DNA of 64,000 nucleotides from an uncultured Flavobacteriales bacterium. GTDB taxonomy: Bacteria; Bacteroidota; Bacteroidia; Flavobacteriales; Weeksellaceae. The stretch's first letter is position 1. Each line of letters begins with the position of its first letter. The position numbers and the translations under genes were made by a program. The notes beneath the pieces are model-generated. The model saw only the letters and a list, made by a program, of their open reading frames with translations. It was not told the origin of the DNA and made no database searches. The stretch spans positions 1 through 64,000 of the forward strand of contig CALFIE010000063.1 in the NCBI GenBank assembly GCA_937876095.1, given 5' to 3'. Positions 1 through 6,611 of this stretch are shown here, in pieces.

Positions 1-39
1 GCTTTTGATAAACACAAAGATAATAAAAATTAGGCTATT

Positions 40-891
40 TTACGGATATTCATATTTTTTTTTATCTCTATTTAGGTTTTGCCAGTAGTTCGGGTTTCGG
101 TAATCTTTAATTTTAATCTGCTCCGATGATGTCATTTTATTTTCGTCGGTGGTATAGTCATAAAAATAAATTTCCTGAAACTCATTAAGTAGCATTTTTT
201 TGAATTGTGAAAATATTTCGGGTTTCAATAGGTCGGAAATAGTAACCAGTCCCAAATCATTTAATACATTCATTTTCAAAAACTTTATTTCAAACCTCAT
301 CGTATAAGGTTTTAATTGGCGGTCGATTGTGGACTGCAAAAACTCTAATCGTTTACGTTCGGGAGGTTGTAGTTTGTTTTGTTTTAGTTGCGCCTTTATT
401 TCAGTTTGTTTTCTTTGATATTGGGCGGTTTTGTTGTAAATCTTAATGATGTACTCATTTTTTTTAGATTGGTAGTAATACGCTCCCGAAATTGTTTTGT
501 CAAAACCTGCGGTTCTATGGAATAAAAGGTTTCTTAATAGGTAGTTCGGGCAAAATGGTAATTGAATGTTTACACCAATTTCAATATTTTCTAACTTACT
601 GAAATCGGGGTGCAAATGTATTTCATTGTTGAGGTCTTCTATTGCGGTGTATAGGTTTGCCAAATCAAAATCGTTTCCGTTGAAATCGGTACGGTTGTAA
701 AATTTGTGAATACTCCCCTTTATCAAAGTTCGTTCAGATTGAAATTTGATTATTTCCATACCGTGAAAGTTTCCCGATTTTTTACCGTCGGTTTCTCCCG
801 TTTCATTGTTTACGGAAATAATAAAATCCGTTTTGGTGGTTGGTAGTTGGTAGTTTTTATCGGTGTAATTTATTTTTACAAAATCTATCAT
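40..891 (-). CDS. Possible phage/plasmid-type replication initiator
   Basis: A 283-residue soluble protein with no signal peptide. Its opening (MIDFVKI) and the blocks around EYIIKIYNK (about residue 148) and MRFEIKF (about residue 199) recall the gene II/X-like replication proteins of filamentous phages and small plasmids, in which similar strands frame an endonuclease core. I cannot point to a convincing HUH pair or a nucleophilic tyrosine by eye, so the family is a guess from overall pattern and context. It is the last visible gene of the HTH-led run. A structure prediction compared with Rep/CRI proteins would settle it; alternatives are an element-specific DNA-binding protein. Confidence 0.45.
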   Translation of the reverse strand: MIDFVKINYTDKNYQLPTTKTDFIISVNNETGETDGKKSGNFHGMEIIKFQSERTLIKGSIHKFYNRTDFNGNDFDLANLYTAIEDLNNEIHLHPDFSKLENIEIGVNIQLPFCPNYLLRNLLFHRTAGFDKTISGAYYYQSKKNEYIIKIYNKTAQYQRKQTEIKAQLKQNKLQPPERKRLEFLQSTIDRQLKPYTMRFEIKFLKMNVLNDLGLVTISDLLKPEIFSQFKKMLLNEFQEIYFYDYTTDENKMTSSEQIKIKDYRNPNYWQNLNRDKKKYEYP

Positions 892-930
892 TTTTATTTA
901 TCTTTGCAAAGACAATAGTTAGTAGCCATT

Positions 931-945
931 GTCAGGGTTTGAACG
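931..945 (-). repeat. 15-bp motif, copy 1 (upstream of the putative rep gene)
   Basis: Read on the plus strand this is GTCAGGGTTTGAACG. A copy with one mismatch lies at 2809-2823. Both copies precede a minus-strand start codon, 40 bases and 3 bases upstream respectively, which suggests a shared operator or leader element. Confidence 0.5.
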
Positions 946-949
946 CCTT

Positions 950-983
950 AAAGGGAATGTAATTTTTTACACTCCCTTTTTTT
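950..983. terminator. Stem-loop with T-run between two element genes
   Basis: AAAGGGA and TGTAA on the left pair with TTACA and TCCCTTT on the right, with one mismatch, followed by a T-run on the plus strand. On the minus strand, where the genes lie, the T-run is poor, so it may act as an attenuator, an RNA-processing site or a block to plus-strand transcription rather than a simple terminator. Confidence 0.45.
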
Positions 984-992
984 GTTTTTATT

Positions 993-1202
993 TTATTCTG
1001 TGGATTGATTTATATTAATTAAATACTGCTCCATTTCTTCTATATTTATGAGAATATCTACAGGTAAATAGTCATCAATATTATTATATTTGTTGGTTCT
1101 CGTTTCAAAATAAATTTGCATCAGTTCCAAAAGTGTCAGGTCTTTAATTACACTTTTTAAAGTTTCAAAATCTTTTTGCATTTTTTTAATTTCTTTGCTC
1201 AT
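993..1202 (-). CDS. Small hypothetical protein of the element
   Basis: A 69-residue acidic, probably helical protein (MSKEIKKMQKDFETL...). The first 30 residues look amphipathic and could form a short coiled coil. It starts 11 bases after the stop of the 131-residue gene, so the two are probably co-transcribed and perhaps translationally linked. No family recognised. Its place between an HTH gene and a possible initiator suggests a role in element control or replication, but that is inference. Confidence 0.6.
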   Translation of the reverse strand: MSKEIKKMQKDFETLKSVIKDLTLLELMQIYFETRTNKYNNIDDYLPVDILINIEEMEQYLININQSTE

Positions 1203-1213
1203 TTTGTAAGGTT

Positions 1214-1609
1214 TTAAAAATTATTAATTGTTTCGTTTATGATTTTAGTAAGTTCGGGTTTAACGTACGGATAGAATTGCGGAAATACCCTAATTTCTAT
1301 CGTTTCCCGTTCGTTTGGTAGATATACCACGCAAAGGGATTTTATTGTTTTTACGGGCAAATCTGCATAGTAGAAATTAGGCGTTCCCGTTGGTCGCAAT
1401 CCCGAAAGTGTGCATTTAGTCCAGTTCGAGGCGTTGCGCACTCGCAAAAGTTTATCCGCTCCAGTTATGGAATTGTAGCCGTTGTTTTTCTCTAACCTGA
1501 TGAGGTCAGTAAGTAGCGGTTTTTCTGCAGAATTTAATTTGAATTGTGAAAAGGTCTTTTTAACCTCATCTAATGAGTAAACCAGTTTATAATTGTCGGG
1601 TGTGAACAT
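1214..1609 (-). CDS. Hypothetical protein of the element
   Basis: A 131-residue soluble protein without signal peptide or membrane segment. The central part (LLRVRNASNWTKCTLSG, then RPTGTPNFYYADLPVKT) is basic and rich in small residues, and the C-terminus reads as strands followed by a helix. I do not recognise the family. It starts 11 bases after the HTH gene's stop, within the same minus-strand run, so it is most likely co-expressed with the HTH protein. Confidence 0.6.
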   Translation of the reverse strand: MFTPDNYKLVYSLDEVKKTFSQFKLNSAEKPLLTDLIRLEKNNGYNSITGADKLLRVRNASNWTKCTLSGLRPTGTPNFYYADLPVKTIKSLCVVYLPNERETIEIRVFPQFYPYVKPELTKIINETINNF

Positions 1610-1620
1610 CGCAATAATTT

Positions 1621-1899
1621 TTAATTGTTAATAATCATTGCGTTTTCTATCTCGTCCAAACGATAATATACCCGTGAACCTAATTTGTAACTTTTGATAA
1701 TGTTACGTTTTCGGTATTCGTGAATAGTTGGTTTTGTAAGACTGAAACGCTCACAAATTTGCTCCGCCGTGTAGTAGCGGTTCGGCTCATTGTCTTTAAT
1801 AGACTTTTCGAGGTCGGTAAGTAGTGCGGTTTTTACCTTACTTACAATTTCATTTAGAAAATTGTCGGGCGTTATGCCGACGAAATTAATTGTTTCCAT
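1621..1899 (-). CDS. Excisionase-like helix-turn-helix protein
   Basis: A 92-residue protein whose second half is a MerR/excisionase-type winged HTH: YYTAEQICERFSLTKPTIHE forms the HTH and KSYKLGSRVYYRLDEIE the wing (about residues 42-87). This layout is common in Bacteroidota integrative elements, where such proteins regulate excision or replication genes. It heads the operon running down to the putative rep gene, and a three-copy 10-bp repeat lies about 70 bases upstream as a candidate binding array. Family assignment is firm; whether it acts as excisionase or as transcription regulator cannot be read from sequence. Confidence 0.85.
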   Translation of the reverse strand: METINFVGITPDNFLNEIVSKVKTALLTDLEKSIKDNEPNRYYTAEQICERFSLTKPTIHEYRKRNIIKSYKLGSRVYYRLDEIENAMIINN

Positions 1900-1970
1900 A
1901 AAAAAAGAATTTTATCCGTTATTGATGGGACAAAATTCTTAAATATGCTAACCGTATTTTAAACTTATCG

Positions 1971-2000
1971 GGTAAGTTGGGGTAAATCGGGGTAAAGGTT
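1971..2000. repeat. Three tandem 10-bp units upstream of the HTH gene
   Basis: GGTAAGTTGG, GGTAAATCGG and GGTAAAGGTT follow each other without spacers, one helical turn each. They lie between the stop of the 267-residue gene and the HTH gene start, the expected place for an operator or an excisionase-binding array. Confidence 0.75.
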
Positions 2001-2002
2001 TT

Positions 2003-2806
2003 TTAATTCAAATTATATCTTTTATCATTTATAAAATTCATTGCTCTTTGTCTAATATCGGTTTTGATGGGGTTTTTTCCGCTCAAATAGTCTTCAATCG
2101 TTGCAGTTGAACCACCTATTAATTTTGCCAAAATTTCGGCTCTATTTGTTTGATTAGGTATATTATTTTCTAACCATTTTAAAACGTCCATATATTCCAG
2201 CATTGCAATTTTAAAATTTAGATTATTTCCCTTTTCAGTAATTTCTGAAATTTTGGTTTCGGGTTTATCTGAAATATTGGTTTCAGTTTCAGGAATTTCC
2301 ATTGTGAATTTAAGAATTTTACTATCTATTAATTTTGCAATATTAACTACTGAAAATTGGAAATTTTTATACTTTATTTCGTCAAATTTTAAACAAATAG
2401 GATAAAAAGAAGTAAAAAAATGTTTATAATATTTATGTTTTACCTCTGAACAAATAAAAACTTCCGCAAATGAATTGAAATTATCCCAATAATCTAAATA
2501 GTTGTAGTCTGCATTTTTATCTAAAAATTCATTTTCATTAATAAATTTATTGGTTTGCTCTACTATGGTTTTGCTGTACAAATTAATATCACTTTCAAAA
2601 TATTCAGGATAACCACTTTCACCCATATATTGAAATTCAATTGAATGGTCGAAATTCCCAAGTACTACAAAATTTCTGTAAAGTACTTTTAATTCATTTA
2701 AAAAATTCGTTTCGTCCGCATCTTTAAAAACTTCCAGCCAGTTTTTTAGGTCATTATTGTAATTTTCTTGAAATTCCGCAAAGGAATAATAAAATGGTAT
2801 TTCCAT
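2003..2806 (-). CDS. Hypothetical element protein with helical C-terminal region
   Basis: A 267-residue acidic, aromatic-rich protein with no signal peptide. Residues 1-180 are an unrecognised domain rich in F, Y, N and E. The last 65 residues (MLEYMDVLKWLENN... LIGGSTATIEDYLSGK) are strongly helical and resemble a lambda-repressor-like or regulatory C-terminal domain seen on flavobacterial element proteins; that resemblance is an impression only. It is separated from the HTH gene by about 100 bases and from the integrase side by a 500-base repeat-rich non-coding region, so it may have its own promoter within that region. Confidence 0.6.
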   Translation of the reverse strand: MEIPFYYSFAEFQENYNNDLKNWLEVFKDADETNFLNELKVLYRNFVVLGNFDHSIEFQYMGESGYPEYFESDINLYSKTIVEQTNKFINENEFLDKNADYNYLDYWDNFNSFAEVFICSEVKHKYYKHFFTSFYPICLKFDEIKYKNFQFSVVNIAKLIDSKILKFTMEIPETETNISDKPETKISEITEKGNNLNFKIAMLEYMDVLKWLENNIPNQTNRAEILAKLIGGSTATIEDYLSGKNPIKTDIRQRAMNFINDKRYNLN

Positions 2807-2808
2807 AG

Positions 2809-2823
2809 GTCGGGGTTTGAACG
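2809..2823 (-). repeat. 15-bp motif, copy 2 (upstream of the 267-residue gene)
   Basis: GTCGGGGTTTGAACG on the plus strand, matching 931-945 at 14 of 15 positions. It ends three bases before the start codon of the minus-strand gene, so it overlaps the likely ribosome-binding or operator region. Confidence 0.5.
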
Positions 2824-2864
2824 TTTATATTTTCGCACTTCTGCGAGGGTGTTATTTGTATTTT

Positions 2865-2904
2865 TTTACTAAAGTTTACTGCAATTTACTGCAAAAAACT
2901 GCAC
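2865..2904. repeat. Four tandem 10-bp units
   Basis: TTTACTAAAG, TTTACTGCAA, TTTACTGCAA, AAAACTGCAC in direct succession. Two units are identical and the outer two are degenerate, as in iteron arrays bound by one protein per helical turn. Confidence 0.8.
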
Positions 2905-2923
2905 GATAATTTTTTTAAATTTT

Positions 2924-2943
2924 CCGAACTATACCGAACTATA
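2924..2943. repeat. Two perfect 10-bp units
   Basis: CCGAACTATA occurs twice head to tail with no spacer, 19 bases beyond the four-unit array. The period is the same but the unit is different, suggesting a second protein or a second half-site type. Confidence 0.8.
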
Positions 2944-2993
2944 TTTATTTTTGTACAGGTGGAAATACAACAAAAATTAAGGGGTTTATTTCG

Positions 2994-3061
2994 TTTATCG
3001 TCGTTTTATCGTCGTTTTAACTCAATATCATTGATGAGGTTTAAAGACGTTTTAAAGTCGT
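2994..3061. repeat. Two pairs of 11-bp units
   Basis: TTTATCGTCGT is repeated exactly at 2994-3004 and 3005-3015. TTTAAAGACGT and TTTAAAGTCGT follow at 3040-3050 and 3051-3061 with one mismatch. The pairs share the TTTA start and CGT end, so they may be variants of one binding site. Confidence 0.75.
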
Positions 3062-3270
3062 TTCCGTTCGTTAAATTCAAATATTGCACTATCTATTCAC
3101 GCGCGTAATGATTAACAAAAAAACTTTAGCATTATTATTTTATTGTTTCGGATAGTTCGTTTTTTTTCTTTACATACAGGGTTCGTAATTATGCACTCGC
3201 GCGCGCGTATTGTTTTACTTTTTTATAGGTTCGACCTAATGTCGAGTGCGAACTTTAAAATTCGTTTGCT

Positions 3271-3314
3271 AAATATAAAAAAAATCACTGAACGGAAATT
3301 ATTGTTTAGTGATT
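3271..3314 (-). terminator. Terminator after the 100-residue gene
   Basis: AAATCACT pairs with AGTGATTT around a loop containing the GAAC/GTTT extension, and on the minus strand the stem is followed by a T-run. It lies just past the stop of the minus-strand gene that ends at 3325. Confidence 0.7.
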
Positions 3315-3324
3315 TCATTTAAAA

Positions 3325-3627
3325 TTATTGTACCGAAATTGAATTATCATATTCAAATAATGCATTACTATTTTTAAAATAAAAATCATTTGAATAAATT
3401 TTTTCCTGCAATAAACTTAATATTTCGCCTATTGCAAAATTATTATCGTGCATTGGGTTTAATAGGTTTTTATTTAGATGTATCTTATTTTCAATTTCAG
3501 TTTCTAACAAAAAATCCTCTGTTTTAAATAATAAATCTTGGTTTACTTCAATCATTGTTTTTACAGAATGCAATAAGTTTTTAATTTGCAATACATCATT
3601 TTCAAATTTTCCTGCAGTTTTTTCCAT
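3325..3627 (-). CDS. Small hypothetical helical protein of the element
   Basis: A 100-residue acidic protein, predicted mostly helical by eye (heptad-like spacing of L and I in the first 60 residues), with no signal peptide or cysteines. It lies immediately downstream of the integrase, 103 bases from its stop, and has its own terminator. Position suggests an accessory factor of the integrase or a regulator, but no family is recognised and the function is unknown. Confidence 0.55.
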   Translation of the reverse strand: MEKTAGKFENDVLQIKNLLHSVKTMIEVNQDLLFKTEDFLLETEIENKIHLNKNLLNPMHDNNFAIGEILSLLQEKIYSNDFYFKNSNALFEYDNSISVQ

Positions 3628-3709
3628 TTGTTTAGGTTTTTAATTGTTAATATTATTTAGTTGGTTTTGATAAATATTTCAGATCGTGCAAAATTTCCGT
3701 TTTCTATGT

Positions 3710-3730
3710 TTGTACAAAAATGTACAATTA
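3710..3730. repeat. Two TGTACA palindromes spaced one helical turn
   Basis: TGTACAAAAA and TGTACAATTA are consecutive 10-bp units; together TTGTACA-AAAA-TGTACAA is also an inverted repeat. It lies between the integrase stop and the following small gene, a plausible operator for that gene. Confidence 0.65.
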
Positions 3731-5053
3731 TCAATTAGCCGTTTTTACGTTGTTTTCGGGTTCGGTTGTTTGTTGGGCGGTTTTCCAATAATTTAGTATT
3801 TCCATTGATAGGTCGTTAAAATCCTTACCAATATAATTTAAAAATTCCTTTTCGGTTTTATGCCCCGTTACTGACATTATTACGGGCGTTGGTACTTTTA
3901 TATAATTGTGAGTTGCGAAACTTCTACGGCAAACGTGCGAACTTATAATTTCATATAATGGATATTGACCGTAAATGTATTTTTTATTAATTGCATCATA
4001 TTTTTTACCAAAATCCAAACGGCTAATATTTGCCGTTTTTGCTATGGTTCGCAAATATTTGTTAAATGTGGTTTTTGCACTTTCAATATTTTGAGAAAAA
4101 ACGGGCGGAAATTCTCCGTTTCTTTTTTCAATTATCTTTTTTACTTCGGGGTGCATTGGAATTAAAACGCCGTTTTTGGTCTTTTGTTGGTGTAGATTAA
4201 TAAATGTTTCCCCGTTTATTTCTAAAAACATTTTAGATGTCATTTGTAGCAAATCACTTGCACGTTGCCCCGTGTAAAATCCAATCACTAACCAATCTTT
4301 TGCGGTTTCTAAATTAGGTTCAAAAAATGTTAATTGTTGTATTTCCTGCAGTTCCTTTTCTGTAATAAAAATAGTAGGCGTTTCGGTTGTATATCCTTTA
4401 ATTTGGTCTATATTTTTATTAACTTCAATATTTAGGGTTTTAGCGTGGTTTATTATCGTTTTAGGATATTTTATATATCGCCCGATTGTACCCTTTGCAA
4501 TACCTTGTTTTTCTAAATACTGCTCAAATTTATTTGATAGTGTTACGTCCCAATCTGAAACTTTTAAACGGCGGTTTTGTTTTTTGCTAAAATCTTGAAT
4601 TTTTGCAATTATTGTTAATTGTTTTTTTGTGGTCGCATCTGCAATTTGTTTTCCCCTATTTTTACGGAACGGCAAAACGTCGGTTTTATAATATTCTAAA
4701 TAATTATCTAAAAAATCTAATTGCACCAATCTACGTCCCCCACTATAATAGGCTGTAATGATTTCGTTTAACCAATCCCCGTTTATTATTTCAGTTTCAC
4801 TCCATTTGCGGTACTGCTCAAAAATAAAACTTTCAATTTCAGGCAAAATTTTATTAATGTCTGCAATATTTTGTAATTGTGTTTTTGTTGCAACTTCTAT
4901 TTTTTTGGGTTTACCAGTTTTGGTATTCCAAAAATCGGGGTTTATAGTTTCCCGTGTTTTGCGTTGGTAGAATTTTCCACGCCCTAATGATAGATAACAA
5001 TAAATAGGGGCGTTTTCCTTTTTGGAATGTAGAATAAATTTGATAGTAGCCAT
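3731..5053 (-). CDS. Tyrosine recombinase / site-specific integrase
   Basis: A 440-residue integrase of the Bacteroidota type. An N-terminal arm-binding domain (about residues 1-90, with the usual YCYLSLGRGKFYQRKT strand region) is followed by a SAM-like core-binding domain (about 110-215) and the catalytic domain. The catalytic residues are visible: R264 in TGQRASD, H373 and R376 in SSHVCRRS, H398 in TGHKT, and the nucleophile Y407 in FLNYIG. It strand-exchanges the element at its attachment site. It is the gene next to the detached tRNA/tmRNA 3' fragment, and its promoter overlaps three 11-bp repeats, pointing to autoregulation or arm-type sites. Length and motifs are complete, so it is probably active. 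Confidence 0.97.
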   Translation of the reverse strand: MATIKFILHSKKENAPIYCYLSLGRGKFYQRKTRETINPDFWNTKTGKPKKIEVATKTQLQNIADINKILPEIESFIFEQYRKWSETEIINGDWLNEIITAYYSGGRRLVQLDFLDNYLEYYKTDVLPFRKNRGKQIADATTKKQLTIIAKIQDFSKKQNRRLKVSDWDVTLSNKFEQYLEKQGIAKGTIGRYIKYPKTIINHAKTLNIEVNKNIDQIKGYTTETPTIFITEKELQEIQQLTFFEPNLETAKDWLVIGFYTGQRASDLLQMTSKMFLEINGETFINLHQQKTKNGVLIPMHPEVKKIIEKRNGEFPPVFSQNIESAKTTFNKYLRTIAKTANISRLDFGKKYDAINKKYIYGQYPLYEIISSHVCRRSFATHNYIKVPTPVIMSVTGHKTEKEFLNYIGKDFNDLSMEILNYWKTAQQTTEPENNVKTAN

Positions 5054-5073
5054 AAATGTAAGTTTGAACTATT

Positions 5074-5104
5074 CAAAGATACAAAGTTTGCAAACATCTT
5101 GCAA
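5074..5104 (-). promoter_or_regulatory. Probable integrase promoter
   Basis: On the minus strand a TATCTTTG at 5074-5081 matches the Bacteroidota -7 element TAnnTTTG, with a TTG at 5102-5104 about 20 bases upstream. The -33 element lies inside the 11-bp repeat array, so a bound protein would occlude it. Confidence 0.6.
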
Positions 5105-5120
5105 ACATCTTGCAAACATA
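5089..5120. repeat. Three 11-bp direct repeats upstream of the integrase
   Basis: TGCAAACATCT occurs at 5089-5099 and 5100-5110, then TGCAAACATA at 5111-5120. Spacing of one helical turn and position between integrase and attachment site fit arm-type integrase or excisionase sites. Confidence 0.8.
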
Positions 5121-5252
5121 TTTTAAACTTATTTTATATCATTTAACTACTCAAATATTTATAACACCTATTAAAACGCCTATTAATAGGGGTTTCTTGA
5201 AATTCTGCTAAATTTATGAAAATGGTACAATTAAGATAAATTAATATATTAT

Positions 5253-5272
5253 AGTCCCTCCAACTCCACTGA
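5253..5272 (+). other. tRNA/tmRNA-like 3' fragment, probable attachment site
   Basis: AGTCCCTCCAACTCCACTGA resembles the end of a T-loop, the 3' T-stem strand (CCCTC), an acceptor 3' strand (CAACTCC) and a discriminator base, with no matching 5' part here. A terminator follows directly. This is the usual trace of integration into the 3' end of a tRNA or tmRNA gene; the intact gene would be at the other, unseen end. Whether it is tmRNA or a tRNA cannot be decided from this fragment. Confidence 0.55.
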
Positions 5273-5280
5273 AACCAACT

Positions 5281-5312
5281 AATCGTTGCAATTTTTTTGC
5301 AACGATTTTTTT
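5281..5312 (+). terminator. Terminator following the attachment site
   Basis: AATCGTTGCA pairs perfectly with TGCAACGATT around a T-rich loop, followed by a T-run on the plus strand. It is probably the original terminator of the RNA gene into which the element integrated. Confidence 0.85.
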
Positions 5313-5371
5313 ATACAAAAACTATCAATAACTATTTGAAATAATGATATTAGAATCCAAAGATAGGTCTG

Positions 5372-5503
5372 TTTTATGAGGTGAACATTCAGAAATACAC
5401 TCCAAAAGGAACTTTCAAAGCGTTTGAGAAAAATCTACCTCGCTTGAAAAATATGGGTATCGATATTGTCTGGATACTGTCAATACATCAGATTGATAAA
5501 TAA
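5372..5503 (+). pseudogene. Alpha-amylase (GH13) fragment
   Basis: An open stretch of 43 codons ending in TAA reads YEVNIQKYTPKGTFKAFEKN and then LPRLKNMGIDIVWILSIHQI. This is the start of the catalytic barrel of GH13 alpha-amylases, whose usual wording is YEVNIRQYTPEGTF...LPRLKxLGVDILWFMPIHPIG. The rest of the enzyme is missing, there is no start codon in frame at the proper distance, and the conserved PIHPIG is degraded, so it is a relic. It lies between the element's attachment site and metF, so the loss may be linked to integration or later deletion. Confidence 0.8.
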
Positions 5504-5510
5504 CACAAAA

Positions 5511-5538
5511 AAATCCTGAAAATTTTCAGGATTTTTTT
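5511..5538 (-). terminator. Terminator after metF
   Basis: AAATCCTGAAAA pairs fully with TTTTCAGGATTT; A- and T-runs on both sides make it usable in both directions. It ends the methionine operon on the minus strand. Confidence 0.85.
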
Positions 5539-6493
5539 ACAAAACTACCGAAGCAATTTTCTTTATATTTTCGCTTTTCCCCATAGAATAATAATGCAAA
5601 ACAGGCACTCCCATTTTTTTGAGTTCTTTGCTCTGCTCTATACACCACTCTATTCCGATTTGTTTCACTTCGGTATTGGATTTACTTTTGGCAACCGCAA
5701 TCACCAAATCATTTGGTAAATCTACCTTGAAACGGTGTGGAATCATACTCAGTTGAGATTTGGTTGTAATTGGCTTCAAACCAGGAATTATGGGCACTTC
5801 AATACCATTTTTTCTGCATTTTTCTACAAATTCAAAATATTTTTGGTTATCAAAGAACATTTGCGTGATGATGTAATCTGCTCCTGCATCTATTTTCTTT
5901 TTCAGGTGATGCAAGTCTTGCTCAAAACTTGCTGCTTCCATATGTTTCTCGGGATAACCAGCCACACCAATATCGAAATTGGTGGTAGATGAATTTTCTA
6001 AACTACTGTCCAAATATAGTCCGTTATTAAGTCCTACAATTTGCTCTACCAATTCTTTGGCAAAAGCATGACCATTTTTCTCCGGTCTGAAATACGTTTC
6101 CGTTTTCACCGCATCACCACGAAGTGCAACCACATTTTGGATTCCCAAAAAATCGATATCGATCAAGAAATTTTCGGTATCTTCTTTAGAAAATCCACCA
6201 CACAAAATATGCGGAACAGCATCTACCTGATATTTATTTTGAATCGCTGCACAAATTCCTACTGTTCCTGGTCTTTTCCGAACCACTCGTTTTTCTAATA
6301 AACCATCTTCTCGTTCAACAAAATCGTACTCTTCTCTGTGGTAAGTAACATCTATAAATGCCGGATTGAACTCCATCAAAGGATCAATCCCATCAAAAAT
6401 AGACTGTATATTCTGACCTTTCAGTGGTGGTAAAATCTCAAAGGAAAATAAGGTTTTTCCTGCTGCTTTTTTTATGTGTTCCGTTACTTTCAT
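5537..6493 (-). CDS. metF: Methylenetetrahydrofolate reductase [NAD(P)H]
   Basis: A 318-residue flavoprotein that reduces 5,10-methylene-THF to 5-methyl-THF, the methyl donor used by methionine synthase. Recognisable segments are FSFEILPPLKG near the N-terminus (with the catalytic Glu of the family), FIDVTYHREE, NVVALRGDAVK, and TQMFFDNQKYFEF, which together span the TIM barrel; length is normal for the single-domain bacterial enzyme. It is the last gene of the metH-N, helical-bundle, metH-C, metF run and is followed by a strong terminator. A 118-base gap with a degenerate palindromic repeat separates it from metH-C. Control by the SAM-I riboswitch at the head of the run is inferred. Confidence 0.96.
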   Translation of the reverse strand: MKVTEHIKKAAGKTLFSFEILPPLKGQNIQSIFDGIDPLMEFNPAFIDVTYHREEYDFVEREDGLLEKRVVRKRPGTVGICAAIQNKYQVDAVPHILCGGFSKEDTENFLIDIDFLGIQNVVALRGDAVKTETYFRPEKNGHAFAKELVEQIVGLNNGLYLDSSLENSSTTNFDIGVAGYPEKHMEAASFEQDLHHLKKKIDAGADYIITQMFFDNQKYFEFVEKCRKNGIEVPIIPGLKPITTKSQLSMIPHRFKVDLPNDLVIAVAKSKSNTEVKQIGIEWCIEQSKELKKMGVPVLHYYSMGKSENIKKIASVVL

Positions 6494-6523
6494 TTTATAA
6501 ATGATGATTTATTTTTATTTTCT

Positions 6524-6611
6524 TAACACTAAGTCACTAGGTTTTTCATGCGGTTCACAAAGTTTTTATAGTGTTCTTTGAATAAATCTTTGTGAACTTT
6601 GTGGTTATAGT
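6524..6611. repeat. Degenerate palindromic intergenic repeat
   Basis: GTTCACAAAG near 6554 is the reverse complement of CTTTGTGAAC near 6586, and 9-base periodicity is visible in CTTTGTGAA CTTTGTGGT. A related sequence lies at 15019-15094. I regard both as members of a dispersed intergenic repeat family; this needs a genome-wide count. Confidence 0.5.

Larger units (their letters stand above)
2824..3281. other. Repeat-rich non-coding region of the element (candidate origin or regulatory hub)
   Basis: About 460 bases with no credible gene. It contains four 10-bp tandem units, a pair of 10-bp units, two pairs of 11-bp units, a palindromic ACGCGCGT at 3099-3106, a CGCGCGCGCG run at 3198-3207, and a hairpin TCGAC-CTAAT-GTCGA at 3231-3245. 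CG runs stand out sharply against the AT-rich surroundings. Iterons, an AT-rich stretch and a small hairpin are what a replication origin or a strongly regulated intergenic region would show; function is inferred. Confidence 0.6.
1..5272. mobile_element. Integrated element, integrase end (other end lies outside the window)
   Basis: A block of minus-strand genes (integrase, two unknown proteins, an HTH gene, two small unknown genes, a possible replication initiator) with no housekeeping genes. It starts at a detached tRNA/tmRNA-like 3' fragment near 5253-5272 and continues past the left edge. Base composition swings between very AT-rich stretches and CGCGCG runs, unlike the even host DNA to the right. 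Tandem 10-11 bp repeats occur at several places. I infer a small integrative element or integrated plasmid/phage-like replicon; no conjugation, capsid or toxin genes are visible in the part seen, so the class is open. Confidence 0.75.
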
